Assembly (NCBI GenBank): GCA_000708835.1
Contig: DF237016.1
Span: 124,001 to 188,000 of the forward strand
DNA length: 64,000 nt
From: Klebsormidium nitens
Taxonomy: Eukaryota > Streptophyta > Klebsormidiophyceae > Klebsormidiales > Klebsormidiaceae
Direction: 5' to 3'
This document shows, piece by piece, positions 51,501 to 62,253 of the stretch. Each line of letters starts with the position of its first letter. The first letter of the stretch is position 1. The translations under genes were made by a program, and so were the position numbers. The notes under the pieces are model-generated. The model was not told the DNA's origin and did no database searches. It saw nothing but the letters and a program-made list of their open reading frames with translations.

Positions 51501-52880
51501 CTCATGCGGACAAGGTTTCAGTAATGAATTCTAGGTTCGGCCGTTCATCAACAACGCCGACCCCTTTCTTTGTCTCTTACTCTTTTCTGCAAGAAAGTAA
51601 CGCACTGATTGCGAACGGCCTTCGGGTTGTTGCTTCGCATTGAGGCTGACGTCGTCCGTGCCTGGGTGCAGTATCATGAGCACAACACCCATATCTGCTT
51701 CCGGGAGGTGAGCGCGCGCTCTACCTTCTTTGTCATAGAAATTGTCATCTTGCAAACGCTTTTGAACATGGCCTTATACGCAGTCACGACCGACGGCGCA
51801 AAAAGACACGGTCTCTGAACATACGAACCGTGACGCTTCATCGCGTCGTCATGCCTCGGCCTCGCTGGGCCTCGCACTTTTCATCCAGAAAACATTTTGG
51901 TCGGTATTCTTGCTTTTGGGCGCTTTGCTGGTAGAGCGGGGACAAGGAGAATCGGTACCGGACGGAAGCAGGCTGGGGCCTGTCGCAATCGCGGTTATGT
52001 CAACCCAAAGTTGGACTTCTCTGGCTCTGAAGCGTCAGATCCTGTAGTAGTGGCTAGCCGACGGCGGCGATGTGCATATTGCCTGCATCTCAAGTCCAGG
52101 TTTCAAACGCACCCCAGGCCGTCGGATGCTGTGTAGCCGACATTTGAACGGCCGATGGTAGACAAGAAGACATAGCAACTTAAGGCTGACGTCACTGTTG
52201 AGGGCTCCAACAGCCCCTAGCCTGCGCTTCCGTCCGGTACTGATTCTCCTCGTCCCCGCTCTGGTAGAGCAGGTCCGTCAAGCCCTGAAATCGCAGTCGT
52301 GTACTCTCGCTGGCCCGAACATCTTGTCTGCGTAACACTGGCAGTTGTAATGACCTCAGCCGCTCCACGCAGAGCCTCCGCATCATCCGGCGATTGCGGC
52401 CCCGAAAGGCGTACCTCATCGGAATGACGCACGAGTTCGACCACGAGGAGACGAACGCGGAGCTCGCAGAGTTGAAGGAGTAAGCTGCGAAAGATGCTCG
52501 CACCAGCGTGCCGCTGGCTGCGTGGTTTGCAAATACTGGATGCAGTCAGGCTCGTTTGACGGGAAAGCCCGTGTACCATCTGCCGGTTTCACATCAACAA
52601 TCTCGGCCCGAACCAAAAAAAACGTGTTGGTGTTGTGACAATGGATAGAGCGCCACTTTCAACTTCAAACACAGTCGCTGATGGTTGCGAATCAGTGCGG
52701 GAAATCAAGCTGGCCGACTTTCTTCAATTTTTCCTCAATAACTCTGTTAGGTTGGATGCCATCGCTTCAGGTGCTCTTCCGAGCAGAGGCGGAAACTCTG
52801 ACATGATTCATCCTGTTTGCAGAGAGGGATTGGATGTAGAGCTGTCCTATGACGGCTTGCGGATACCAGTCGAGCTTTGA
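48540..52880 (+). CDS. Metallo-beta-lactamase-fold hydrolase, plant PhnP-like
   Basis: Nine exons (48540-48706, 49006-49141, 49594-49721, 49890-50034, 50749-50854, 51305-51363, 51672-51707, 52373-52479, 52823-52880) join in phase to 313 residues. The start SELIVLGSGSSTGVPTPSC fits the fold, with CSVCQKSL like a PhnP zinc knuckle. The core metal motif is THEHAD (His106, His108, Asp110) in LILTHEHADAVFGLDDIRG. Further ligand regions are PVEHGRDY (His195), VAYLSDVSR (Asp217) and MTHEFDHEE (His279). The end is LSYDGLRIPVEL. It aligns block by block with Arabidopsis metallohydrolase/oxidoreductase superfamily proteins resembling bacterial PhnP phosphodiesterases; the substrate is unknown. Exon 7 is only 36 bases but carries the conserved HNTHICF. 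The acceptor at 49890 is the only nearby one in phase. Confidence 0.93.
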
Positions 52881-53509
52881 TGCAGTTGCTTGCACTCCTT
52901 CCTTACCTGCTTTCGAGCTGCCAACATCTATTGGTGTACACGGACAGAGAACTCGACTTTCAGCCAGAAGCTTGCGGCTCCTAGTTGCGCCCCCCCCCTC
53001 CAAGGGTCTGGTAGCACTGTTCTTTGCATCACGTCCAATTAGTTAATTAGTCAGCAGCATGATTCATTCGCTTTGATCGTCGTAATTGTGCTTAACATAT
53101 ATTCTAGTGCAAGCTTCCCATTTGCATGCCAGCAACACCAATGCGTCGAATAGCTTTCAGTGCAGAGATACGTTCGAGTTACGGCAAATGAACTTGCGAC
53201 AGAGCTACCTTTGAAAGATTTCCGCGCAGGTGATCCCGGTATCCTGCCTGAGATGAATTGCGGAATGGTGTATGTGCAAACGGCTATAATCAACATAGAA
53301 ACCTCGAAATTTGCTGGGCCGCCACACATATACACGCATAGATGATATCAAGAATCGAAGCCGCCAATGAAGTTCTCTCAATCGCATATTCTGTGTTAGA
53401 ATAGGAGGGTTGCGGGTCCGACGGTTCGGCTGCATATGCGTAATCCAGACTGTAGGTTCAGGGCCCGCCCCAGCTGAGGCCCGGCAGCTTGAATATTCAT
53501 GTCACTAAA

Positions 53510-53563
53510 TTGATCGATCATGTCACTATCGTACTAATATATATAGTGACATGATCGAGTCAA
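53510..53563. repeat. Inverted repeat (hairpin) near the assembly gap
   Basis: Arms at 53510-53529 and 53543-53563 pair over about 20 bases, including 15 consecutive matches (CGATCATGTCACTAT), around a short AT-rich loop. A direct copy of CATGTCACTA lies just upstream at 53499. It starts about 150 bases before the N run. Confidence 0.75.
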
Positions 53564-53660
53564 GTGGGCGTGCATGTGCACACACAAGCTACCTATGGTG
53601 GGTCCCGGCCGAGTCGACTTCGACTCGAACCGCGACGAAAATGTGGGACCCGGTATCAAA

Positions 53661-54265
53661 NNNNNNNNNNNNNNNNNNNNNNNNNNNNNNNNNNNNNNNN
53701 NNNNNNNNNNNNNNNNNNNNNNNNNNNNNNNNNNNNNNNNNNNNNNNNNNNNNNNNNNNNNNNNNNNNNNNNNNNNNNNNNNNNNNNNNNNNNNNNNNNN
53801 NNNNNNNNNNNNNNNNNNNNNNNNNNNNNNNNNNNNNNNNNNNNNNNNNNNNNNNNNNNNNNNNNNNNNNNNNNNNNNNNNNNNNNNNNNNNNNNNNNNN
53901 NNNNNNNNNNNNNNNNNNNNNNNNNNNNNNNNNNNNNNNNNNNNNNNNNNNNNNNNNNNNNNNNNNNNNNNNNNNNNNNNNNNNNNNNNNNNNNNNNNNN
54001 NNNNNNNNNNNNNNNNNNNNNNNNNNNNNNNNNNNNNNNNNNNNNNNNNNNNNNNNNNNNNNNNNNNNNNNNNNNNNNNNNNNNNNNNNNNNNNNNNNNN
54101 NNNNNNNNNNNNNNNNNNNNNNNNNNNNNNNNNNNNNNNNNNNNNNNNNNNNNNNNNNNNNNNNNNNNNNNNNNNNNNNNNNNNNNNNNNNNNNNNNNNN
54201 NNNNNNNNNNNNNNNNNNNNNNNNNNNNNNNNNNNNNNNNNNNNNNNNNNNNNNNNNNNNNNNNN
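53661..54265. other. Assembly gap (605 N)
   Basis: The sequence is undetermined for 605 bases. Any apparent reading frame across it is meaningless. Confidence 0.99.
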
Positions 54266-54766
54266 CACGTGCCCGGGGACGCATATACGTGCACATATAT
54301 GATATACGGTGGCGGCGTAAGCAAGCACATGAGCCATATGTATGAGAGATAATTAAGATGGCGCGTACGTACTACCGGGTCGGTACTGCCGAACATGTTC
54401 CGTGCATGTAAGTTGCCATCAGCAACATTGAGAACATCATTGAGCCGGTGGGTAATGAAGTTCTGGCCGTTGATTGAATCATCAAGATGAAATTCGAACT
54501 TTTGTACATACGATTCATTTAACATGAGATTCTGCATGTTGCCTTCCAACGACGTGGTGACAAACGGATCACACCTACTCAATGTCGGACTATAACACAT
54601 GATGGTTTGCACCTGGATGCAGTTGGTATTCAGATAGTGCAGCTTTGGACTTAAGGGAAGAGGCGGAAGGGCGAATGAAAATCTAGCACCGAAAGAATGA
54701 ATAAAAGCTTGCCAATCGAAGCAGGCGCGCGCGTGCAAAGCTAGAATCAATATCATTACCTGCTAA

Positions 54767-56095
54767 CTAACCTCCGACGCCAGGATCTTGCAACTCAATA
54801 TTACTGGTTGGAGGTGTCCGTCTCTGCAGGTAAGCTCCTGACATGTCGATCGACACTTTGCCTGCCGGCCCCGGATAGCCGCTTGGCGCCGGGCTTTCGG
54901 GCCCATTTGACGCATCTGGTACCCCGCTCGGCGTAACCTCTTGAAGGTCCCCACGAAACAACGAGATCAACAGCACACCGACAACAAGAAAGCACGCCCC
55001 CAGTATCCTTTCCCACCTCAGCTTCCTCTTCTCGAAACCAACTATTCCATAGTAATCAAGCAAAATAGACGTAATGAGCTGGCTCGTGACAAAGATGGAA
55101 GTGAGGACTCCAGCGCCCAAGATCTGCGCAAAGAAGATAGTGCACACAACATAGAAAGCGCCGAGGAGGCCCCCCAGCCAACCCCACCAAGGCACCGCTG
55201 CAAGGGAGATGGCACATTGTGAGTATTCAAAATGACAAGCATACCGCCTGCGTCCACAACAAGAGGCCGGCCATCTTACTCCATGGGGACAGAGTACAGA
55301 GTATGCGCAGGACAAGTACAAGGCACCATCGGTTTGAATGCACAACCGTCAGTATGTAAGGAAGAACCGAGATTTTGCGCTTGAAAAGGAAAAGCTTCAA
55401 GTATAGTGCTTTTTCCCACATTAAGGTACACTTAGATACTGCACCCAGCCTTCTCTCCAGCTGAAGTTGGACTCTGAACTTCACAACCTGTTCCCCACCC
55501 TGCCTTTTGGGGAGCGAAGAGGAGTACCCATGAAATGCTTGAAGGCAGCATGGAGCCACCAGAAGCCTTTTGTTTGAAACCAAGATCTACTGCGGCATGC
55601 TTCTGCGTCTCCAAAACTCTGGTTGATGACATTACATCCTCATTGAGTCAGATTTGAGTCATTGTGACCGTACTTGCTCCAGCCACAGTCAAAACGCTTT
55701 CCTTGGTATCAGCGTTGAAGCCCGGACGATCGTTGCCGGTCTTTGAGCTATGAATCACAGTCTCTTGCGGCGCTTATGATGGCTGGGTGGTGCGCACAAA
55801 GCTGATTGATTAGCAAAGACTATGATACTGGAAGCAAATATTGATTCCACAATTTGCAAACCAAGCGCTCACCTTTTATCCTCCCTGCTGTGGGGCCTTT
55901 TGCCCCAATCGCGTATGTGTCAATGACAAAGAAGATGAGCAGCGCCACCAACCCCACTGTGAACGACACCACACTGGCAAACGACTTGCCAGAGACTCTG
56001 CCCAAAGAAGAATTCACACCAGTCTGGAAGCTCAGGGCAATGCCAGAGAGCACCACCAGGACGCACCCCACTGCAACCAAAGCGCCGGAAGCCAT
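54767..56095 (-). CDS. YdcZ-type (DUF606) small DMT-superfamily membrane protein
   Basis: Two exons (55873-56095, 54767-55197) join in phase to 217 residues. About five membrane segments can be seen: ALVAVGCVLVVLSGIALSF, SVVSFTVGLVALLIFFVI, then after WWGWLGGLLGAFYVV two packed segments including LTSIFVTSQLITSILLDYYG, and ILGACFLVVGVLLISLF. NSSLGR after segment 1, PWWGWLGGLLGAFYV and SQLITSILLDYYGI are hallmark blocks of the bacterial YdcZ/DUF606 family, small drug/metabolite-transporter relatives of unknown substrate. A hydrophilic tail rich in Pro/Gly/Ser follows and is not typical of the bacterial proteins. ATG 56095 places the start at the first membrane segment. The frame stays open upstream to a TAG followed by a possible exon boundary, without another ATG. 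Confidence 0.85.
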
Positions 56096-58030
56096 CTCCG
56101 ACCAACTGCGCTTGAAGGCTACTTTACTGAACGGATCTATAGCAGAGCTCAAGGTTGTCGCAGCGCAAGTGGCAACCTAATGCAGCATTGTGGCAAAGCC
56201 CCCCCCTTATAACTACCAGATGAGTCGCCCAATGATCTACTGCAGCAGATTGATCTTCTTCACAGTCTCAGAGGCATACGGTGTCCGCTACAAATCAGAC
56301 AAAGGGCTGTCAGAGGTGCCTTTGCCATTGGTGCCATGGAGGTGCAAGCACCTATGCTCATCTAGTAGGCACTGCTGCGTCCGCTTTCTGGGTGCCATGG
56401 AGCTTGAATGTTGGAGTGGGCCGCATGCAGGCTCCGAGTCCTGGTGCATTGCCAATGGTTCCGCTCGAGATGGCATGCTACACCCTGGCCGGTACGTACC
56501 GCACGTAAACTTCAGCACCTATACCTACTCTGTGGGTAGTAACCGGTACCGGTACCTGGCACCTGGAGTAATCATTGCGGCCCGCAGGTGTCAGCAACCT
56601 GCGGCCGCGGCCAGTCCTGCGCGCGTGGCAGGGCGGTTCAAGTTGAGATGCTATTCATACGGGCCGACGGTCAATTGTGCACTCGTGCAACGCAAATCTG
56701 GACATTGGCCGGAGAGGTTAATCATCACAAATCAGAGCACCTGTGTAATTGTAATCTGCAGGGTTTATAACAAGAAGTGACCATTGTAACTTGCAGGGTC
56801 TTGATAGTGTAATGCCTGGCCATTGAAGATAGGTACGCTGGAGATATGATTGGCGCGAGGATCAGGTTTAGCATAAAACGTATTAGGCGTCTGCATGAAG
56901 GACGAGCTTCTGTGGCTCATATGCTTGTCCTTGTATACGCCAATGAATTCATGAGTCATGTGCATGTGCTAATTTTGACTCATTATTACGCATGTGTCAT
57001 GATGAATCATGAGTTATGCTGCCATTTAGAGTATTGCAAAAAGGTGCACGCTGGATTGAGCCAGAATGGAGAAAAGAAAGTCAGGAGTCATAAGCACTGC
57101 CGACTTTTCGAGACGGCTCTTTTAACCATAGAAGCGATTCCACGCAACCTTTCTAAGACGAACGGTGGCTGGACTTTTGAAACTATTTGCACTATTATTT
57201 TCATTGTCGATCTACAATTTTGCAGCAATACTCTGATCAAAATTGTACGCACTTCCTGAGATGCCTTACATACGCACTTTTATGCAGACACAGATTCTAC
57301 TCTACTCTAATAGCCGCTTATCTGTCGAAGCCGCGATTTAATTCAAGCATTGGACCCGCCAATATAGCCGTCCCTAGCCCTATACAATATCCGGTCTACT
57401 AAGCTACATGGACATACCTAAGCTCTTACGTTTATTCGACGGAGATCGATGAATACTGAACCGTCAGCTGCGTGCGTACTACTTCCCTACTTGTTCTCGA
57501 ATTTGTCTCCTACTCTTAAAAGCGACTGTCTCCGCGAAAGCTTCCGAATCTACTTCTCGTTCAATCCCGGCTGCACTGTGACGCCATTCAAAGTGTTGGC
57601 TTCTCACTTTGTGTACATACAGGGTGGCCTGCAACTTCAGTCTGCGGAAGAAGAAGAAAATGCCTTGCACTTCGCTATTCTCGAGCTTCAGGCGCCTCTA
57701 GGCTGCCAGCGTTGTCTACAATGCTATCAACAATCGAGGCACAAGCGAGCATCCACAGGCAACGGCTTGGAACGCAATCCGTACGTGACAGCAACAGGTC
57801 TGGATGAAGGCGAACAAAAACACCAGCCTACAGAATCGAGAAAGGCGGATGTACCCGTTCCGGCACTCCGAGCCGTTGGATAAAGATTGAACGCTGTTTC
57901 GAGCGACAGCGCCTCGATTCCTACAGTCAATTTACTGCTCTAATTCCGCTTAAGAACCGGACTTAGTGTTTGATGAAAATTTTGCGAAAGAATGTGCTTA
58001 ACGTGGTGCACCGGGGTCTGAAGGGATCCC
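56096..58030. other. Intergenic region with AT-rich island
   Basis: This is upstream of the transporter and downstream of the USP gene. A GC-rich patch with GGTACC and GCGGCCGCGG words spans about 56480-56640, followed by AT-rich sequence with CATGTGCATG words to about 57400. No gene is supported. Confidence 0.45.
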
Positions 58031-61000
58031 TCACCACGGCTTGAACATCCTCGCGGATGGCCACGGCTTGAGCGCGGCTACCTCCATCACGAGCTGCTTC
58101 ACCCGCCGCTCCGCCTCCTCGCGCTTGCGCTTCTCTGTCAGGAACGCCCTGCAGAACGAAAGTACCCTGCGTTACCTCTAAGTCTTTGGATCCAAAACAA
58201 GATCGGAAGTTAGGGACTAGTGGAACAGCTACGCAGAAGCAGTCTCGAGGCTGACCGAAAGCAAGGCCTCCGGAATCATTTCAATCAAAGCTTCAGTAAG
58301 CCAGCGAGTCCGTAAGTCAGTGAGCCAGCGAGAATCGATCCTGGCGATCCGCTGGTGCAAAAGCGACCGATTCTGAGACATTGGACTTTCGCCGTTTCGT
58401 GTCACCCACAACTTTTCAAGAAACATACCTAGCCGTCAACTTCTGTGAGAATTTTTTCGTAACCGGACTTGTGCGCCGCTGCCCGCTGAGAACACGGGAC
58501 GCTTTACTGGCAAAGTTTTGCCAAGGAGCAGTTCGAACACCTTTGTCTAACGTTGGTCAGGATTGCCCGCTCGTCGTCTTTCCTCACCGCACCGCCTGCA
58601 TATCTCACCTCTCTAGTTGCTCGGCCTGCCCGGCAATGTGCCCCAGCTCCCAGTCCCGCAGCTCGTTGATCTCTTTCAGCAGCGTCACCTGTTGCCGCAG
58701 CTCCGCGATCAACGCCTCCTGTTGTGCCACGTGTCTTACCAGGGACGGCGCAGACCCTTGCGGCGTACAGGCGCCACGTGTCAAGGCCTGACTTGCCGGG
58801 CTGTTCAGAGATTCGGACGACTGGCGGCTTGCGGTCTCGGCGGGGTCGCCGATACTTGTGGGCGTCTGCGGCAAATCCCCGACAAACGTGGGCGAGTCGG
58901 GCTCAGAGACGGGGAAGAGGGGGGCTTCTTCTTTTCTGCCGGCCAGACGTGACTTTCGCCTACGATCACGAAACCCGTCCTTTGCAACCAAACTCGAATG
59001 GAAGGGCTGCGTTTGCACGGAACCAGCTGCTGATTTTGCGCTGCTTTGTCGAATTGAGGGACTGGCGGATTGAACCGGTTGCTGGACCCCAAACCCCGGT
59101 TGCACATCCCCTCCAGCCGTGCTTGCCCCTTCTCTGCGTGGGGAATCGCCCTCCGATTCCCCGACATCTGTCAGGCGGCCTCCGTAGAAAAGTCCCGTAA
59201 CTGCCGGGCGCTTTGGGGACGCTTTCTCGTCCAAATACTCGTTCGTATCAGGGAGCGAGAAGAGGTCCAGATCCTGGGAGATCGTCCGAGGAGTGTCCCG
59301 AAGGGCCGGCCTGCTGACGTCAGCTCCCAAAGCTTCGTCGGCCGCTTCGGATAGGGAGCGGCTGCTGGCTGACGAGGCTGACGAAGCGGGTTCGACGGGC
59401 GCCGTTTTGAAAGAATCGGCGCTGGTCGCCCTCCGCAGAGACTCCTCGGCGTCGAAGTGCCTGAATAACGAGCACGATAACTGGGGTCAATTTTGCTGAC
59501 ATCCACCCTTGAGGTGCTGGTGAAATTGACCGGTTGCAGCTTGGACTTTGTTGGTCGTTTTTCGCTGACTGCTCACAATGCGTGAGCGATTCAAATCCTG
59601 CCACGTGTCGAATCGGCTCCCGTCATCAGGGGGTCAAGAATGTTCCACACCTGCAACTTTACCCTTTACATCGGAGCTTGAAATTGACAACAGACCTGGT
59701 GAGAGCTATGTAAGAAGTACTGTTAACCCTAATCAAAGCGTTCACCCCGTTTCTCTGGAGCAGAATCGAGCAGAATTGGCAAACGCTCAAGCCGTTTCCT
59801 GAAGGAAGGCCTCAGATCCTCAATTTCGAGGAAATTTGTCAAAGGTCCACGCAACGTCAACGAGTGACTTGTCCGCACCGAGAGACCTCAAGATTGCCGA
59901 TGCTCCGGTCTGTCAGGAGCTTGACACGCTGCTCCGGTCGGTTTAAGAGCTTGGCAAGCCGCCTGAAGGTCAACCAACTCACTGAAAAGAGAGTGCTCCA
60001 GCGTCAGATGCTGGCACGACCGCCTCCGCCGGAACTATCTCCGACGGAATGTCCTGGGACTCTCGCCTCTCCTTGCCAGCTGTCGGGCTTTCTTTGTTTC
60101 CGAAGCGAGGCCCGCCCAGTTGGATCATCGCCACTTTGGCATGGAATGTCGAGCGCTGCTTCTCATCAACGAGGATGACATGGCACGAGGCGGCCTGGCA
60201 AATCCGGGCTGTCAGACCGGGCTTCTTTCGTGGCCTGTGAAAAAGGAAGAGAGGCATTTAATAAAACTCTGCGATCTTTACGAGGACCTTCCGAAGTTTG
60301 TTCAGGACGCGTCGTATCAACCGCGCTATTTCTATGGAGTGTACAGAGGTTTGTCAAAGCAAGTGGACGTGCAGCCTAGGCTCGCTTTTTAGGGCTCGTC
60401 TTTTTGGACTTAAGCGAAACGCTGATCTACGAAAAGATTCGTTTCACCGTCATTCGAGAACAGCGCCTTGACACTCCTTCACTGGCACAGATTGGCACCT
60501 GACATAAATTTCTGCTTGGCAAGGGACAAAGACGGTTTTTGGTCGGTCCAACAGAGTCTCTCGAGCTGCTGCCGATAAATCCACGAGAACCAAAATAAAT
60601 TCAAGTCAGAATCCACTGCGGGAACGCACCGCAGGCTGAACTTGGCGGGTTGGCTGGTGCCCATGACGAGATGCGTGATGCCGTTCTGCTCCACCTTGCG
60701 CAGCAGCTCCGCCTCCCGCTGGTCGCACCGGCCAACCTCGACTTTCGCAAACACCTGAAAGAGAACCAAAGCGTTCATCGGTACACTCAACGTACTCCCC
60801 AACTCAGACAAGAGTAGGCACAGGGCGAGCTCGGTTCAACTACCCCTGGCATCGAAGCTCAGGGATTGGAAACCATCATGAGGGTGAGAGCCTGCGCAGA
60901 TTGGTTAGAGAGACTGGGACGCTGAAGGGAAGGTCAAGAGAGGACTTGTCCAGCGCTAACTACAGAACCGAAAAGAAAAAGCAAAGCATTCGGGCAACCA

Positions 61001-62253
61001 GATTCGAAAGGTGCTACAGTAGGACGTCGATGCTTGTGCAAGATGTGACAAGTCTCAAGGGACTTCCGGGACAAGGGGCATCGCCTAAGCCTCGATTGTG
61101 GCACGGGTAAAAACAAGTTTATGCAAAGGCAGTGTTATGTGAGCTCTTGGGAATCACGCGTGTCTTATTGGTTGGAGGTCCCCTACTAACTTCTTCTGGA
61201 AAAATTAGTTTATTTGGGGGAGATACAAGTTGAAACCATTTCATTTAACCAAGGCATAAGCAAATCCAGTATCCTATAATACTGACAAGCACGTTACGAT
61301 ACTGTAAGGCTGGAAAAATCCAAAGGCCCCTAGGAGGGGTTTGACGTACTTTTTGTAACGGAGTACGTATCCTAATCTACAGAGTGCCGCTTGCAATTAG
61401 ACATGGACTATGTTTCAAAGCCCTTGCGTATTTCCTGCTGCAAATAAAGCAGGTTTTGATCGAACAGCTCTTGCCCCGACTAGGAGACCCAGGGTATCTA
61501 GCACGAGACCAAACCCCACTTTGCTTTAAGGCCCACCTTTTTGCTTATACAAAAACGCTGGCAGCTGCGCAGCAGAGACGTCGCATTATGGACTGCCACC
61601 GCGTTGTGTGCTCTCTGCATCTCTGGCGCCACCTTCAGATAGGGAACCATGCCCGCTGCACAAAGTTGAATAACCAAGAGCTTTTAGAGACGCCCGTGTC
61701 TGCTTTTCAAGAAGTCGGTGCGGATGGGCTCCAACTCCAGTGACGATGTATTTTCTCGACACGAGTAATGATTGAATATCAACTTGATCAAGTGGTAGAC
61801 CAGACAGTCAGCATTTGGAACAGATCTGCGGCAGCCAGTTTTCAAGTGCCTATCGTGGTTGATAGCCTTTCATGATTCTTCCATGGGTGGTGTGCAAGAT
61901 TCTGACAACATACCATGTAGGGAGTATGTCCAACCTAGCTGTTCGCAGCAGCTAGCATGACTGCCACTCATCATGCTTTTGACCACAGCATTGACTTGAC
62001 AGCTGTTTCAACAAGTTGGATACAACTAAGAAACGCCTTCGATGGATCCCTTACTTGTTACTGGGATCAGCTTTGGGGTCTTGACCAAGTGGTAGAGCAG
62101 CACTTGGTCCCCTTCGCGGATGAGGTTCTCAGTGGCCCATTCTAGAGCCGCTCTGCTCTCAGGCGAATCGTTAACAGCAATCAACACTCTGTACCTGTAC
62201 AACGGCGACTGCGGCTGTCTTTCCGTCCCATGCCCTGTCCCGCTCTCCCCCAT
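58031..62253 (-). CDS. USP-domain protein with disordered middle and C-terminal coiled coil
   Basis: Six exons (62055-62253, 61537-61655, 60630-60754, 59983-60234, 58609-59460, 58031-58148) join in phase to 554 residues. Residues about 20-185 form a universal stress protein domain: YRVLIAVNDSPESRAALEWA, then GDQVLLYHLVK, a helix from exon 2, VFAKVEVG, ITHLVMGTSQPAKFS and CHVILVDEKQR. The ATP-binding G-x2-G-x9-G(S/T) signature is degenerate (MGTSQPAKF), so nucleotide binding is doubtful. A long Ser/Pro/Glu-rich region follows (about 190-470). A coiled coil from about 475 to 545 includes QQEALIAELRQQVTLLKE and EKRKREEAERRVKQL. Land-plant proteins with USP then coiled coil usually continue into a kinase and U-box (PUB33 type); here the chain stops at ARMFKPW. 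Exon 2 was located by phase and by completing the USP fold. Confidence 0.85.

Larger units (their letters stand above)
52881..54766. other. Convergent intergenic region with an assembly gap
   Basis: This lies between the stop codons of two convergent genes. It includes AT-rich sequence with GATATATA and CATATG words, an inverted repeat at 53510 and a run of N. Nothing coding is supported on either side of the gap. Confidence 0.5.

Noticed and set aside
53534-54756. Frames of 235-366 codons across the N run
   Set aside because: They consist almost wholly of undetermined residues and are an artefact of the gap.
56096-56152. Extension of the transporter upstream of ATG 56095
   Set aside because: The frame is open, but a start at 56152 would need TTG. 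The ATG at 56095 fits the usual family start at the first membrane segment.
57449-57883. 144-codon plus-strand open frame
   Set aside because: It has no domain, no splice-consistent neighbours and no compositional rise; it looks like chance.
61384-61743. 119-codon plus-strand open frame
   Set aside because: It lies antisense to exon 2 and adjoining introns of the USP gene, has no family resemblance, and the minus-strand exon there completes the USP fold in phase.
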